A DNA stretch of 64,000 bases from Fuerstiella marisgermanici. Lineage in GTDB: Bacteria > Planctomycetota > Planctomycetia > Planctomycetales > Planctomycetaceae. Positions 1 through 8,875 of this stretch are shown here, piece by piece. The stretch spans positions 8,172,001-8,236,000 of the forward strand of contig NZ_CP017641.1 in assembly GCF_001983935.1 (NCBI RefSeq). Direction: 5' to 3'. Position numbers and translations under genes: made by a program. Within the stretch, counting starts at the first letter, position 1, and the number at the start of each line of letters is the position of its first letter. The notes beneath the pieces are model-generated. The model did not search any database, was not told the origin of the DNA, and was given only the letters and a program-made list of their open reading frames with translations.

Positions 1-1418
1 GGCGCGGAGGTCAGGCCGACTTCAAGTTTCAGTCGATCAAACAGACTGAATCCATCCTGCTGCCACGTCATGACCTCGGCCACCACGGAACTGAGCGTTG
101 GTGTTTTCAGATGGAGATTCAGCGATTCCAGGACGCTTGTAAGAATGCTGCGGCGACGGGCTCCCTTCGATGTTTTGCTCGTTCGACCTGTGCGACGGTC
201 CATGGCCGCGCCGCGAAGACTGCGTTCCGCTTCGTTGTTCGTTGCTGGCGCGGCCGGGCTTGTCACAAAACAAAACAACTCCTCTTCCGTCATCAGCCGA
301 ATCAGTTCTGAGACCAGGTTGTCAAAATCCTTGCCGAAGTCGGCCGCCCGAACATCGGAATCCTCGGCGCAGTAACGCACCAGCAGAGCCGCCAGCGTGT
401 TATCAAGTTCATCGACCTTCGCCGCACGACCGGCATCGCCAAGACGACCATCGGCGGCGTGGCGTTTGGCCGCGTAGAAAATTTCCAGCAGGCCGTCGAG
501 CAGTCGCTGGTACTCTTCGTTGTCCGGCTTCAGCAGCGTCAGACGGATGGCCTTCCGCAGCAGGTGAGCCCAGCATTTCTGTGCGTGACTGAAACCTCGG
601 TACACGGCCGCATCGTCCGAAACAAGCACGCCTCCAAACAATTCTTTCGACAGGATCTGAGCCAGTGTGTCGCCGTCTTTGCGGCATCCGAAGATCAGCA
701 CGCGCGCCTTCTCCGACAAAAAAGCCCACACGCTGTTGATACTCCAACTGGTTTCGTCTGCATGCACAATCGCACTGAACGCCATCAGGTCACACAGAGA
801 TTCGAATTCCTGTTCCCAACGCCGTGCCAGTTGATTCAACAGAGCGTCCGCCTGGGATTTGCCGAGCGGCAGATTCCAGAAGAATTCAATCAATGCACAC
901 GTCTTGTCGATCGACAGTCCCGTGATGGTCACAATGCGAGCCAGCGCGATATGAACTTCAATGCCGAATTCGGACCGCGGCCACACGCCCGGAATTTCGG
1001 ATTTCTCGCCGTTGGGGCCGTGATAGATTTCATAGACGACCTGCACGGCTTGGCCGTTGATCACTCTCCAGACGAAACGTTCCCGAACGAAACGGCACTC
1101 TGCGACGTTGTAACCTTCCGGCAGAATGAGTTCGCGTCGTTCGGCGTTGTCCGCTTTCTGCTCGGTTGTGCGACGACCGCGACGCGCCGAGGATTGTTTT
1201 TTGCGACCTTTTCGGCGGCCCGTTTCAGCGCGGCGTCTCTCTTCCGCCGTCACCGAAAACGCCTCGTCGAGTCGCTCTGTGGGGTTCTTACCTTCGAGCT
1301 CTTCAATCCGATCACGCAGCCGCCGGTTCTCGTCCCGCAGCTCCGCAACCTCACGCTGCAGGCTAAGCACAAGCTGCTTCACTTCCACAGCGATGATCTG
1401 ACTGACATCCGTGTCCAT
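1..1418 (-). CDS. IS66 family transposase, C-terminus beyond the window
   Basis: The reverse strand is open from an ATG at 1418 to the left window edge, so the gene is partial here; an AGGTGG Shine-Dalgarno sits just upstream of the ATG. About 472 residues are visible. They start with a short coiled coil rich in Glu, Arg and Leu (about residues 10-45) and a basic linker (65-90), as in IS66 TnpC-type transposases. The DDE residues are readable: D221 in HADETSW, an Asp in SDDAAVYRG (about 268) and E398 in NNEAERSLR, the strongest IS66 signature. CWAHLLRK follows the second Asp, also as in the family. No IS66 accessory ORFs are seen upstream. The right end of the element must lie between this ATG and the next gene at 1543, but I could not identify its inverted repeat. 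Confidence 0.93.
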   Translation of the reverse strand, partial: MDTDVSQIIAVEVKQLVLSLQREVAELRDENRRLRDRIEELEGKNPTERLDEAFSVTAEERRRAETGRRKGRKKQSSARRGRRTTEQKADNAERRELILPEGYNVAECRFVRERFVWRVINGQAVQVVYEIYHGPNGEKSEIPGVWPRSEFGIEVHIALARIVTITGLSIDKTCALIEFFWNLPLGKSQADALLNQLARRWEQEFESLCDLMAFSAIVHADETSWSINSVWAFLSEKARVLIFGCRKDGDTLAQILSKELFGGVLVSDDAAVYRGFSHAQKCWAHLLRKAIRLTLLKPDNEEYQRLLDGLLEIFYAAKRHAADGRLGDAGRAAKVDELDNTLAALLVRYCAEDSDVRAADFGKDFDNLVSELIRLMTEEELFCFVTSPAAPATNNEAERSLRGAAMDRRTGRTSKTSKGARRRSILTSVLESLNLHLKTPTLSSVVAEVMTWQQDGFSLFDRLKLEVGLTSA

Positions 1419-1542
1419 CCACCTGTCGTATCAAAATCTAACCGACAGAAAAAGACCAGTCTCCAAGCTGAAATGGACAGCTACTGTTGGCGGTACACGT
1501 TGCTGAAGTGTGGGCTGAAAAGTGTTTTCAGCGGGGAGTGGT

Positions 1543-1788
1543 ATGATGATACAGACATTCACAAGTGTGGCGTTTCAATGGCCGGTGGTCAGGCGGTCAG
1601 TGATCATTGCTGCCGTCGTCGGCACAGTGCTGGTCGCTATCAATCATGGCAGTTGTTTGCTGCACGGTGAGTTCAACGTCACTTGTGCTGTTCAGTCCGG
1701 TTTAACTTTGCTTGTTCCATATTGCGTCTCGACCGTCTCCTGTGTACTGACCGTGGCGGATCGGCAGAACGAAACAAGACGGCGGTGA
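1543..1788 (+). CDS. nrtS: NrtS-like small nitrate/nitrite transporter
   Basis: This 81-residue protein has two membrane segments. The first is built around AAVVGTVLVAINHG and the second around LTLLVPYCVSTVS. The paired motifs VGTxLxxINxG and VPYCVST are the hallmark of the NrtS family, tiny membrane proteins reported to act in nitrate/nitrite transport in cyanobacteria and marine bacteria. The ATG at 1543 is chosen because GGGGAG lies five bases before it; a GTG at 1522 would add seven residues. No nitrate or nitrite reductase is nearby, so the gene is an orphan. Its neighbour is an IS66 transposase, which fits lateral spread, though codon use is not obviously different. Confidence 0.72.
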   Translation: MMIQTFTSVAFQWPVVRRSVIIAAVVGTVLVAINHGSCLLHGEFNVTCAVQSGLTLLVPYCVSTVSCVLTVADRQNETRRR

Positions 1789-1836
1789 TGGCATGTCCTG
1801 GCGGTCGTATCACAAAAGCAAATTCGAGTTGACAAT

Positions 1837-2349
1837 ATGAATCGCATACTTGAGTTCTCGGTTATGCCCATCATTTGGGGAGGAATCGTGCTGTCCGCCC
1901 TTTCGATGCACGACATGCGGGGTTTCGGCCAGCATTCTGTTTGCGGCCCCTGGGGATGTGGGCCGCCGACGAATGCTCTGCTGGCCATCCACATTGGTTG
2001 GGCTGCCGCCATCTGGCCTGCGCTGTTTTATCTGCCGTGGCGTCTTTCTTTCACTCGGAATACGGTGAAGACAATCGTCCTCTCACTGACGGTATCCGGG
2101 TTGATCGGCTTGCTGACGATCACCGCATGGCAATGGATTGTGTGGTTACCGAACGCTTCGGAGTGGGCACGATCCTACATCTGGCACCGCTGCGGTTTCG
2201 CGATTCTCACGGCAGCCGACTGGCCGTTTCTGCAACTATTGGGCGGAGGGATTCTGCTGGGTGCATTGCAGCTGCCCGCTTCACACGAGTCCCCTGGCCA
2301 TTCCGCTGGCGTGCCTGTCAACGGTCGTGAATCTGCAACCACGGTCTGA
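1837..2349 (+). CDS. Multi-pass membrane protein of unknown function
   Basis: The 170-residue product has about four hydrophobic segments (roughly residues 5-25, 48-68, 78-100 and 128-150). Between the first two is a Cys/Gly-rich loop, HSVCGPWGCGPP, whose paired cysteines look like a conserved external feature. I do not recognise a named family. It follows the nrtS-like gene by 48 bases on the same strand and could be cotranscribed with it. The tail is hydrophilic and rather disordered. A real gene is supported by the regular hydrophobic pattern and by the absence of a better frame on either strand. Confidence 0.6.
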   Translation: MNRILEFSVMPIIWGGIVLSALSMHDMRGFGQHSVCGPWGCGPPTNALLAIHIGWAAAIWPALFYLPWRLSFTRNTVKTIVLSLTVSGLIGLLTITAWQWIVWLPNASEWARSYIWHRCGFAILTAADWPFLQLLGGGILLGALQLPASHESPGHSAGVPVNGRESATTV

Positions 2350-2522
2350 ATCGAATCCGTGAGTTGCTTGCGGCAAGCGGCGTGTGTGAATCGCTCGGGG
2401 AGACTTCGTTGAACTGATGCACGAGCGAAACCTCGGGACTTATCGCAGCGAACCGCCAATGAAAATGGCTGCGTCCTGCAGCCATGCTTCTCGCCAAATT
2501 CGAACATGCCGAACGTGCGAAA

Positions 2523-2951
2523 TTATCGACCGTAGTAGCCACCGCCACCAACGTGACCATGATGACTCACGCCGGAACCGTAACCTACCCGGTAACCCGC
2601 TCCGTACTTACTGCCGTATCCGGGATAGGTAGATCTGCGAGTATAAGAAGGGGCGTATCCAGTCGAAAGGTGGTGATTCGATGTCGGACGGTAGCCCGTG
2701 TTGTACCCGCTATTGTGGTAGCTCGGATTGCGGTAGCCTGAGTTTCCATAGTTGCTCTGACCGTAGTTGGTGTATCGAGTGGAAGGTCGACTGCCGACAA
2801 ATAAATCGAACAGCCCCGCGGTCTGAGTGCCCGAGGAACGATACGAATCGTGAGCTGCACGGCTTGCGTTATGCTGGTAATCACCTGCGTGCAGCAGACC
2901 AGCGCATGAGGTGGCGAAAACCAAAGTTGTGAGTTTCAGGGTATGCATCAT
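2523..2951 (-). CDS. Secreted Tyr/Gly/Ser-rich low-complexity protein
   Basis: The protein has about 142 residues from the ATG at 2951, which has an AAGGA Shine-Dalgarno at good spacing; an in-frame start further out at 3017 would spoil the signal peptide. The N-terminus is a clear export signal (MMHTLKLTTLVFATSCAGLLHA, cut after LHA). The mature part is dominated by Tyr, Gly, Ser, Asn and His in loose repeats such as NYGQSNYGNSGYRNPSYHNSGYNTGYR when read in short units, and it ends in HHGHVGGGGYYGR. Such composition suggests a disordered surface or envelope protein, possibly metal binding through its His residues. No family is recognised and the function is unknown. Confidence 0.6.
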   Translation of the reverse strand: MMHTLKLTTLVFATSCAGLLHAGDYQHNASRAAHDSYRSSGTQTAGLFDLFVGSRPSTRYTNYGQSNYGNSGYRNPSYHNSGYNTGYRPTSNHHLSTGYAPSYTRRSTYPGYGSKYGAGYRVGYGSGVSHHGHVGGGGYYGR

Positions 2952-3810
2952 AGTAGCGATTCCTTTCCCGGAAGTCTGAGTCGATTGTGCGACAGACAAT
3001 CCATCGCGACTGACCAACTAACGATGCACGGCGTGTGCCAAAGCCGACTTGTGAATTGACTCACACCACGACGGCTCCCATCTTCCCTGAACTGCGTGAA
3101 CCCTGCTTCGACCAGATCCAAGCGATACGCCGCGCCATAGATCTGACGACGAAGTTCACCCTGTGACTGACTTCCCAGGATCTGCTTCGCCTTCGGTCTA
3201 CTGCAATCGAAGGCGCTACCGCGAATCTCGCTGCCTTGTGGCCGCGGAGCAAGCGTTTTCGACGATGAGAGCTGTTTCCCACGAGCCCGAACCGTCCACA
3301 ACAACAAGGAAACTGCTCTACAGCGACTTGAGTTACTCAAATTTATTGGGCAACGAAATCGCCTCCGGAAAATTTTGCCGACTTGTTGTAAGGGAAATAA
3401 TGGTGTTTGCGTCTCGAGAGAACGTTTGCTGTTGGCGAAGACAATATGCGTGATTGCACACATACGACTTCAGCCGGACCGGCGATTTGCGTGAGTCAGC
3501 TCAAAGTGAGTGCCAGTCCATCAACCGCCGTCAGAAAATCGTCTGACGTCGAGCACCCCACTGATTCCGTCGGTTTGGAAAACGAAGAGCCTTCAATGAT
3601 TGATCGTCCTGGCCAAACCTGCGTGGGCGGCTATTCGTTTCGATTCAGCTATGCGCTGTCACGCATGGCGTACTCCAGTGGATCGTCGTCGCTACAATTC
3701 AGTCCGAGCGGCTGATTCAGATTGCCCTCGGTTCTTCAACTTTGGCTTTGTCGCGTGAGTTTTCGCCGCGTTGCTCTACCATGAGTCGCCGGCAAGCGAG
3801 TTCATAGATC
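2952..3810. other. Gene-poor stretch, about 860 bases
   Basis: Frames here are short, overlap on both strands and lack convincing signals, domains or Shine-Dalgarno sequences. The longest (2948-3463 on the minus strand, 3407-3715 on the plus strand) have compositions typical of untranslated frames. No RNA gene or repeat is recognised. It may hold the promoter of the minus-strand secreted protein. Confidence 0.4.
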
Positions 3811-3816
3811 TTGGGG

Positions 3817-4371
3817 ATGGATTTTTTGAAGCACCACACAAACAATAATTTTATGCGCCGTTGGCGAATGCCATTGATAGCCGTGACGATGGTTTTGGCA
3901 GCCGTTCGGATCGCGGTCCTGGCCGTCGGTGCGTCTGGGAAGAACTCGCTGGAATCTGTGGACACACTTTACGAGACCTATCGTGAAGACTTTCCCGAGG
4001 TTCGTGATGTTTCTGTCGTCAAGCTGTTGCAGCAGAACCTACAGAACGTTGTTTTGGTTGACGTCAGGGATTCCGTCGAGCGCGAGATCTCATCGATCCC
4101 CGGCAGCATTTCGCAGGAAGAATTTGAGCGGCGCCCACAGCGGTCGGATGGCGAACTCATCGTGCCGTTTTGCACGATCGGCTATCGCAGCGGCCTTTAT
4201 ACGCAAAAGCTGATGCAACAGGGCCGAAACGCTCGTAACCTGCGAGGCGGCATTCTGGCTTGGTGCCACGCTGAGCAACCGGTTGTCGCAAACGATAAGC
4301 CCACCCACCGTGTACATGTTTACGGCCGGAAGTGGAACTTGTTGCCAAGTTCGTATGAAGGCGTCTGGTAA
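3817..4371 (+). CDS. Membrane-anchored rhodanese-like protein
   Basis: The protein has about 184 residues with one N-terminal hydrophobic anchor or uncleaved signal (MPLIAVTMVLAAVRIAVLAVGA), then a single rhodanese domain. The domain shows the substrate-binding strand VVLVDVRDSVEREISSIPGS and the active-site loop FCTIGYRSG, whose Cys would carry the persulfide. LRGGILAW near the end is the conserved C-terminal rhodanese helix region. Such proteins transfer sulfur or act as redox sensors; the anchor places this one in the envelope. The start is uncertain: ATG at 3817, TTG at 3811 and ATG at 3853 are all possible and none has a strong Shine-Dalgarno. No sulfur-metabolism genes adjoin it. Confidence 0.8.
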   Translation: MDFLKHHTNNNFMRRWRMPLIAVTMVLAAVRIAVLAVGASGKNSLESVDTLYETYREDFPEVRDVSVVKLLQQNLQNVVLVDVRDSVEREISSIPGSISQEEFERRPQRSDGELIVPFCTIGYRSGLYTQKLMQQGRNARNLRGGILAWCHAEQPVVANDKPTHRVHVYGRKWNLLPSSYEGVW

Positions 4372-4646
4372 CACTTACCCACAATTGTTGACATCACTGA
4401 TGCAGCTCTGCGTGCTTGAAGTGCTTGAACGGACTGCCCGCCGTCGCCTCGCGAATGCTTTGAAGGCGACCGCCAGAATCCGCAGGCTTCCAGTTGTGGA
4501 CGCGTCGACGGATTGAGTTCCGTCCGAATCATGTTCGCCCCCGCACCCCAAGCCGACAATGCTCAAAGTTCTCTATGAACGTTGCCGCAGTTTTGAGGTA
4601 GATGACCTGCCGGAATTGTGCTCGATTTTGGTAGTCGAGGGCTTAG

Positions 4647-6695
4647 CCCAACTTCCCCAGCAGCGGCACAAAATGTGGTTGCAGAGAATTTATTCGGCGT
4701 GTTTTTGTTATCGAAGTTTCAAAAGTCCAGCGTTTGAAATCTGAAACACGATGTAGTGACGACCTCTGATCTGGCCGGTCAGAGATCGATCGGTAGCATT
4801 TGCGATCATGTTCATTCGCCAATGCCATCGAATCAAAAACGGTCGTCGCCACGCCTACTGGGCGCTGGTCGAATCGTATCGCTCGGCCAGTGGGCCGCGG
4901 CAGCGGGTGGTCGCGTGGCTGGGGAAGCTTGACGAAGCCGGTCGACTGGGCGTCCATCAGGCGGCGGAAGTTTTGGCCGGTAGCGATGAGGTTGCACCCG
5001 GTGTCACCGCTGATCAGTCACAACCGCTCAGTCGACAGATGCGATTCGAGTTCGATGATGATGCGTCTGCCGTGACTCCGCGATGGGTCGAAGTCAACGC
5101 CGCCGGAGTTCGTGTGGAAAACCTGCGACAGTTCGGCGGGCCGTGGATGGCTCTGCACCTGATTCGCACGCTGCAACTGGATACGTTCCTGAGCAACGCG
5201 ATCCCTGAAGGTCGTGAACTGGTCGGCTGGGATGTGAGTTCGCTGATTCTGATCATTGCGCGGCTGCTCGAACCTGCCAGCGAACTCTTCACCGCCGAAC
5301 AATGGTATCCGAAAACGGCACTGCGGGATCTGCTCGGCGTGAGCGAAGAACGTGTGAACGATAATCGGCTGTACCGCACACTCGATCAGCTGCTGCCGCA
5401 CAAGGACGCATTGGAAACGCATCTGAAGAATCGCCTTGGCCATCTGTTCGATCTCGAATACGACCTGCTGATGTATGACGTCACCAGCACTTACTTCGAA
5501 GGTCAGGCCGAACGCAATCCGCTGGCTCAGCGTGGCTATTCGCGCGATAACCGCAGCGACTGCAAGCAGGTCTGCATCGGGCTGGTGGTGTCTCGATGCG
5601 GAATGCCGCTGGGATACAAGGTGTTTGCCGGCAATACGGCCGACGTTACTACCGTGGAACACATCGTCGAAACGATGGAAGCACGCTACGGGAAAAGCGA
5701 TCGCATCTGGGTCATGGATCGCGGCATGGTGTCGGAAGACAACATCGAATTCCTGCGCGAAGGCGGTCGACGCTACATCGTCGGCACTCCCAAATCGATG
5801 CTGAAGAAGTTTGAACACGAGCTGCTGAAGGAAGACTGGACCAGCATTCGCGATGGCCTGGAAGTCAAGGTCGTGCCGTGGCCCGGCAGCGACGATCCGG
5901 ATGAATCGGAAGACTGCAACACATCGCCGGAGACATTCATCCTGTGTCGCAGTCGCGATCGATCAAAGAAGGAAGAAGCGATCACACAGCGCTTCGAAAA
6001 GAAGATCGAAGAGTCGCTCATCCGCATGACGGCGCGGTGCGATAAACAGAAACGCGACCCGATGAAGGTCGAACGTGAGATCGGCCGGCTGCTCGGAAAG
6101 AACACTCGAGCGGCAAAGCTCTTCGACGTGAAAGTCACGAAGACAGATGACGGGGCCGCACGCATCGAATGGTCAAAGATCGAAGCTACGCGTGACTGGG
6201 CGACTCTGAGTTCCGGATGCTATCTGCTGCGAACGAATGTCAGCGACTGGTCCGACGAAGAACTTTGGAAGGCGTACATCCAACTGACCGAAGCGGAAGC
6301 CGCGTTCCGAATCCACAAAAGCGATCTTTCGATCCGCCCGATCTGGCATCAGAAGGAGGACCGTGTTCTGGCACACATCTTCGTGTGTTTTCTGGCGTAT
6401 GTGTTGTGGAAGACGCTCGGCCAGCTGTGCAGCAAAGCAGGGCTGGGCGACGAACCGCGCCGTGTGCTTGCGGAGCTGTCGGAGATCCGTTCGATGGACG
6501 TCGTCCTGCCCACTCGCACCGGCCCGGAGATCCGCACCCGCTGCGTGTCAAAGCCCTCCGACCATCAGCAGATTCTTCTGGAAAAGCTGAGCCTCAAACT
6601 GCCCTCAAAAATAATCCAAAAGCAAATGTAGTGGAAACTTCTGGCCGCTCACCCCACAAAACACTGCCTTCGTGACTCGAGTTGGGGAAGTTGGG
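4647..6695 (+). mobile_element. IS1634-like insertion sequence, 2,049 bp
   Basis: The left end reads CCCAACTTCCCCA (from 4647) and the right end carries its reverse complement (to 6695), giving terminal inverted repeats of about 13 bp. TTAG directly abuts both ends (4643-4646 and 6696-6699), a likely target-site duplication, though a 4-bp match is short and this family usually makes 5-6 bp. The element holds one full-length transposase gene and no passenger genes. Intact ends plus an intact ORF suggest a recent, possibly active insertion. It sits in non-coding sequence between the rhodanese and a minus-strand operon. Confidence 0.85.
4808..6631 (+). CDS. IS1634 family transposase (DDE_Tnp_1)
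   Basis: The 607-residue protein fits the long IS1634/IS4-superfamily type. An N-terminal region with [13 protein letters not shown] and [11 protein letters not shown] precedes the DDE core. Catalytic residues are readable: D224 in [11 protein letters not shown]304 in WVMDRGM, and E497 in the YREK-type signature (Y490, E497, K504) in [12 protein letters not shown]. The insertion between the second Asp and the Glu is rich in charged residues, normal for IS4-like enzymes. The ORF is uninterrupted and lies entirely between the inverted repeats. No obvious Shine-Dalgarno precedes the ATG, so the exact start is provisional. Confidence 0.93.
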   Translation: MFIRQCHRIKNGRRHAYWALVESYRSASGPRQRVVAWLGKLDEAGRLGVHQAAEVLAGSDEVAPGVTADQSQPLSRQMRFEFDDDASAVTPRWVEVNAAGVRVENLRQFGGPWMALHLIRTLQLDTFLSNAIPEGRELVGWDVSSLILIIARLLEPASELFTAEQWYPKTALRDLLGVSEERVNDNRLYRTLDQLLPHKDALETHLKNRLGHLFDLEYDLLMYDVTSTYFEGQAERNPLAQRGYSRDNRSDCKQVCIGLVVSRCGMPLGYKVFAGNTADVTTVEHIVETMEARYGKSDRIWVMDRGMVSEDNIEFLREGGRRYIVGTPKSMLKKFEHELLKEDWTSIRDGLEVKVVPWPGSDDPDESEDCNTSPETFILCRSRDRSKKEEAITQRFEKKIEESLIRMTARCDKQKRDPMKVEREIGRLLGKNTRAAKLFDVKVTKTDDGAARIEWSKIEATRDWATLSSGCYLLRTNVSDWSDEELWKAYIQLTEAEAAFRIHKSDLSIRPIWHQKEDRVLAHIFVCFLAYVLWKTLGQLCSKAGLGDEPRRVLAELSEIRSMDVVLPTRTGPEIRTRCVSKPSDHQQILLEKLSLKLPSKIIQKQM

Positions 6696-6769
6696 TTAGC
6701 GCTATTTGACGCTGTCGTAAAAGGCTTCGATGTATTGAAAAGGGCCGCGGCGTTCAACACGCGTGGGAC

Positions 6770-7609
6770 TCAGCGATCGTCATAGCGGACCAGGAACCAA
6801 CGGTCAGCGATTTTGTCGTGGCGGATCAGCCGGTGGGTGTTGAGTAGCCCGCCAACGAAGTATGCCGGTTGCTGGCCTGGCGGATGCCATTCCAGCCAGT
6901 CACCGAATTCCGTGCCCGAGAGTTGAAAACGCAGCGCGCCGGTGGGGGCATGTTCGACAACGCACACGGTAATTCCGCCATCTGAAATCTGAGGCGGTGT
7001 CAGCAGGATCAGTGTGCTGGGACGACCAACCGGATATGCCATGAAGGATCCAAGTGCCGAACGGTTGCCGTCTTCTTGCGGCCAATGATCTCGCAGGTCG
7101 GCGGCTAGTTGCTCAAGTGTGCCAATCGACGACAGGGCTCTTGCCTGTTTGCCGTGCCACGCCACATTGGATTGATTGAATGCCACCGCTATCCACAAAG
7201 CGAGCAAGCTCCAGTAGCCCGATTGCGCTCTGACGCCGCTGTAACCTGAGTACCGACCATAAAGGCCGCACGTCAACACCGCAAAGGATGCCATGCCGCA
7301 GTTAGCAATTGTCAGCAGCAACCCCAATCGCCACATGAAGTCGCTGTGTTCCGTGAAGCTGTGGAGTTGTTCGACGCTGCGCACTTGTAGGAACAGGTGG
7401 CGACGAGCGAAGAACAAATCCACGCCGGGGTCGATCGCAAACCATGCGGCCAACACCATCATCGCCGATAGGTTTAGCCCCCAAATGAATCGCGGATACC
7501 TGCCCGCACCAGCCATAAACGATCGCAGCAGACTCGGCAGACGCCGGCGATTTGTGTCCGTCGTTGGCGATGTGAACACTCGGTTTTCGACGGGTAACGA
7601 GTGGCTCAT
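6770..7609 (-). CDS. Membrane protein of unknown function
   Basis: This 279-residue protein has a basic cytoplasmic N-terminus and about four hydrophobic segments (roughly 42-62, 92-115, 130-150, plus a weaker one). A soluble C-terminal half follows with LTPPQISDGGITVCVVEHA and a Trp-rich stretch. I recognise no named family. The ATG overlaps the stop of the upstream squalene-cyclase-like gene as ATGA, so the two are almost surely translated together. Being last in the ABC transporter run, it may serve the same envelope function. Confidence 0.7.
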   Translation of the reverse strand: MSHSLPVENRVFTSPTTDTNRRRLPSLLRSFMAGAGRYPRFIWGLNLSAMMVLAAWFAIDPGVDLFFARRHLFLQVRSVEQLHSFTEHSDFMWRLGLLLTIANCGMASFAVLTCGLYGRYSGYSGVRAQSGYWSLLALWIAVAFNQSNVAWHGKQARALSSIGTLEQLAADLRDHWPQEDGNRSALGSFMAYPVGRPSTLILLTPPQISDGGITVCVVEHAPTGALRFQLSGTEFGDWLEWHPPGQQPAYFVGGLLNTHRLIRHDKIADRWFLVRYDDR

Positions 7610-8754
7610 TTGTCGCCTTCGTCATTGCAGTATGACAGGGCGAGCAACGCAAAGCTGGTGGCGAGATTCTTGTCACCTTCGAACCAGCGTTCGTTTCTGT
7701 TGGACCATGATCCGTCTTTGTTCTGGCGGCGTGCGAGTTCCTGAACGAGGTCTTTCCGCCAATCATGAGTTTTCCCGTCCTTGTCTTTCACGGTTTCTAT
7801 TTCTGCGGTCTTCAGCGATGCAGCGAAGGTGTTAAAGTAGTAGTACAGGCCGGCCGACCCCATGCCTGGATTCTTGTCGACTGCGTATTGCTTTTGAATC
7901 CATTCGACGGCCGCTGCGACTCGAGGATCGTCCTTTGTTAACCCTGCGTAGATCATGCTCTTAAGTCCCGCATACGTCATTGTGCCGTAGCTGCGGATGC
8001 CTCCTTCGGGAGTGAACCGTTCGGGCGATGTGCTGGGATCGATTTTGGTCGTAGGGATTTCATAGTAGAACCCACCGTCGTTCACGAGTGCCGCGAATTC
8101 TGTATCATTGCCGTGACCCTCCAGGTTCTGGCAACGCGACACAAACGCGATGGCCTGCTGAATGGCGTCGTCGTTTTCTTCCGAACCTGCGGCGCGCAAC
8201 GCTTCAATCAAATAGCTGGTGTTGGAAAGGTCCGGACGTTCTGCACCGCTATAGCCGACTCCACCGTACCACACGTCTGATTTATTCTTGCCATTGGCCT
8301 TCCCGTATTGAATGCCGGTGACGAACGATTTCGCGCGTTTCAGAATGTCGTCAAAGCGACCATCTTTGTTGGCTTCTGCGAAACACACCATCGCGACACA
8401 CGTTTCGTAGTTCTTCAACCGGCCACTGCCATAGATGCCGCCATCGGGCTTGACGAAGCCTTCCAGTGCCTTCAGCCCCTTCTTCACGATCGGATCATTT
8501 AGCGTGGAATCGTTTCGTAATGCTGCGGTGACTGCCAAAGCTGTGATGCCAGCCCCCGCTTTGGCCGTGAACGTTCCGTCTTCGGCCTGTTCCTGAGTCG
8601 CCAGCCAGTTCAGGCCTTTGTCCACGACTTGCGACCGTTTGACGTCCGTTGATTCAGCCTTCTGCTCGTTTGTTTGCTGAGCGACAGCAGACGCGCTTAA
8701 TGTGGCGACCAGCAGAGTTGCTAGCACCATTCGGCTTGTGAAGTTGATTTCCAT
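7606..8754 (-). CDS. Secreted prenyltransferase/squalene-cyclase-like repeat protein
   Basis: This 382-residue protein has a clear signal peptide (MVLATLLVATLSASAVAQ). The rest is an alpha/alpha barrel of the squalene-hopene cyclase/prenyltransferase repeat type. Repeat signatures include GLNWLATQEQAEDGTF, LEGFVKPDGGIYG, GVGYSGAERPDLSNTSYLIEAL and RRQNKDGSW. A catalytic DXDD motif of true cyclases is not seen, so it is probably non-enzymatic for terpenes. Planctomycetes carry many such exported repeat proteins of unknown role. It lies 121 bases downstream of the FtsX permease and overlaps the following membrane protein gene. Confidence 0.8.
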   Translation of the reverse strand: MEINFTSRMVLATLLVATLSASAVAQQTNEQKAESTDVKRSQVVDKGLNWLATQEQAEDGTFTAKAGAGITALAVTAALRNDSTLNDPIVKKGLKALEGFVKPDGGIYGSGRLKNYETCVAMVCFAEANKDGRFDDILKRAKSFVTGIQYGKANGKNKSDVWYGGVGYSGAERPDLSNTSYLIEALRAAGSEENDDAIQQAIAFVSRCQNLEGHGNDTEFAALVNDGGFYYEIPTTKIDPSTSPERFTPEGGIRSYGTMTYAGLKSMIYAGLTKDDPRVAAAVEWIQKQYAVDKNPGMGSAGLYYYFNTFAASLKTAEIETVKDKDGKTHDWRKDLVQELARRQNKDGSWSNRNERWFEGDKNLATSFALLALSYCNDEGDK

Positions 8755-8875
8755 GTGATGTCCTTTTGAATTTATTCAGCACTCTGTTTGAGTGTGAAGT
8801 GGTTGAGTTTGCAACATTCGTTTCAGCGACGAGTCGGGCCCGACGCGGCCACGTCTTGGTAATTCAGCCAGCCAT

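Noticed and set aside
459-1670. Plus-strand frame of 403 codons at the left edge
   Set aside because: It lies antisense to the IS66 transposase, whose catalytic motifs are readable on the minus strand.
2948-3463. Minus-strand frame of 171 codons
   Set aside because: It overlaps the secreted Tyr/Gly-rich gene start and has no domain, signal or Shine-Dalgarno; its Arg/Ser-rich composition is typical of non-coding frames.
4375-4566. Minus-strand 63-codon frame with a lipobox-like LGCGG
   Set aside because: The N-terminus has no basic residues or hydrophobic core, so it cannot be a lipoprotein signal.
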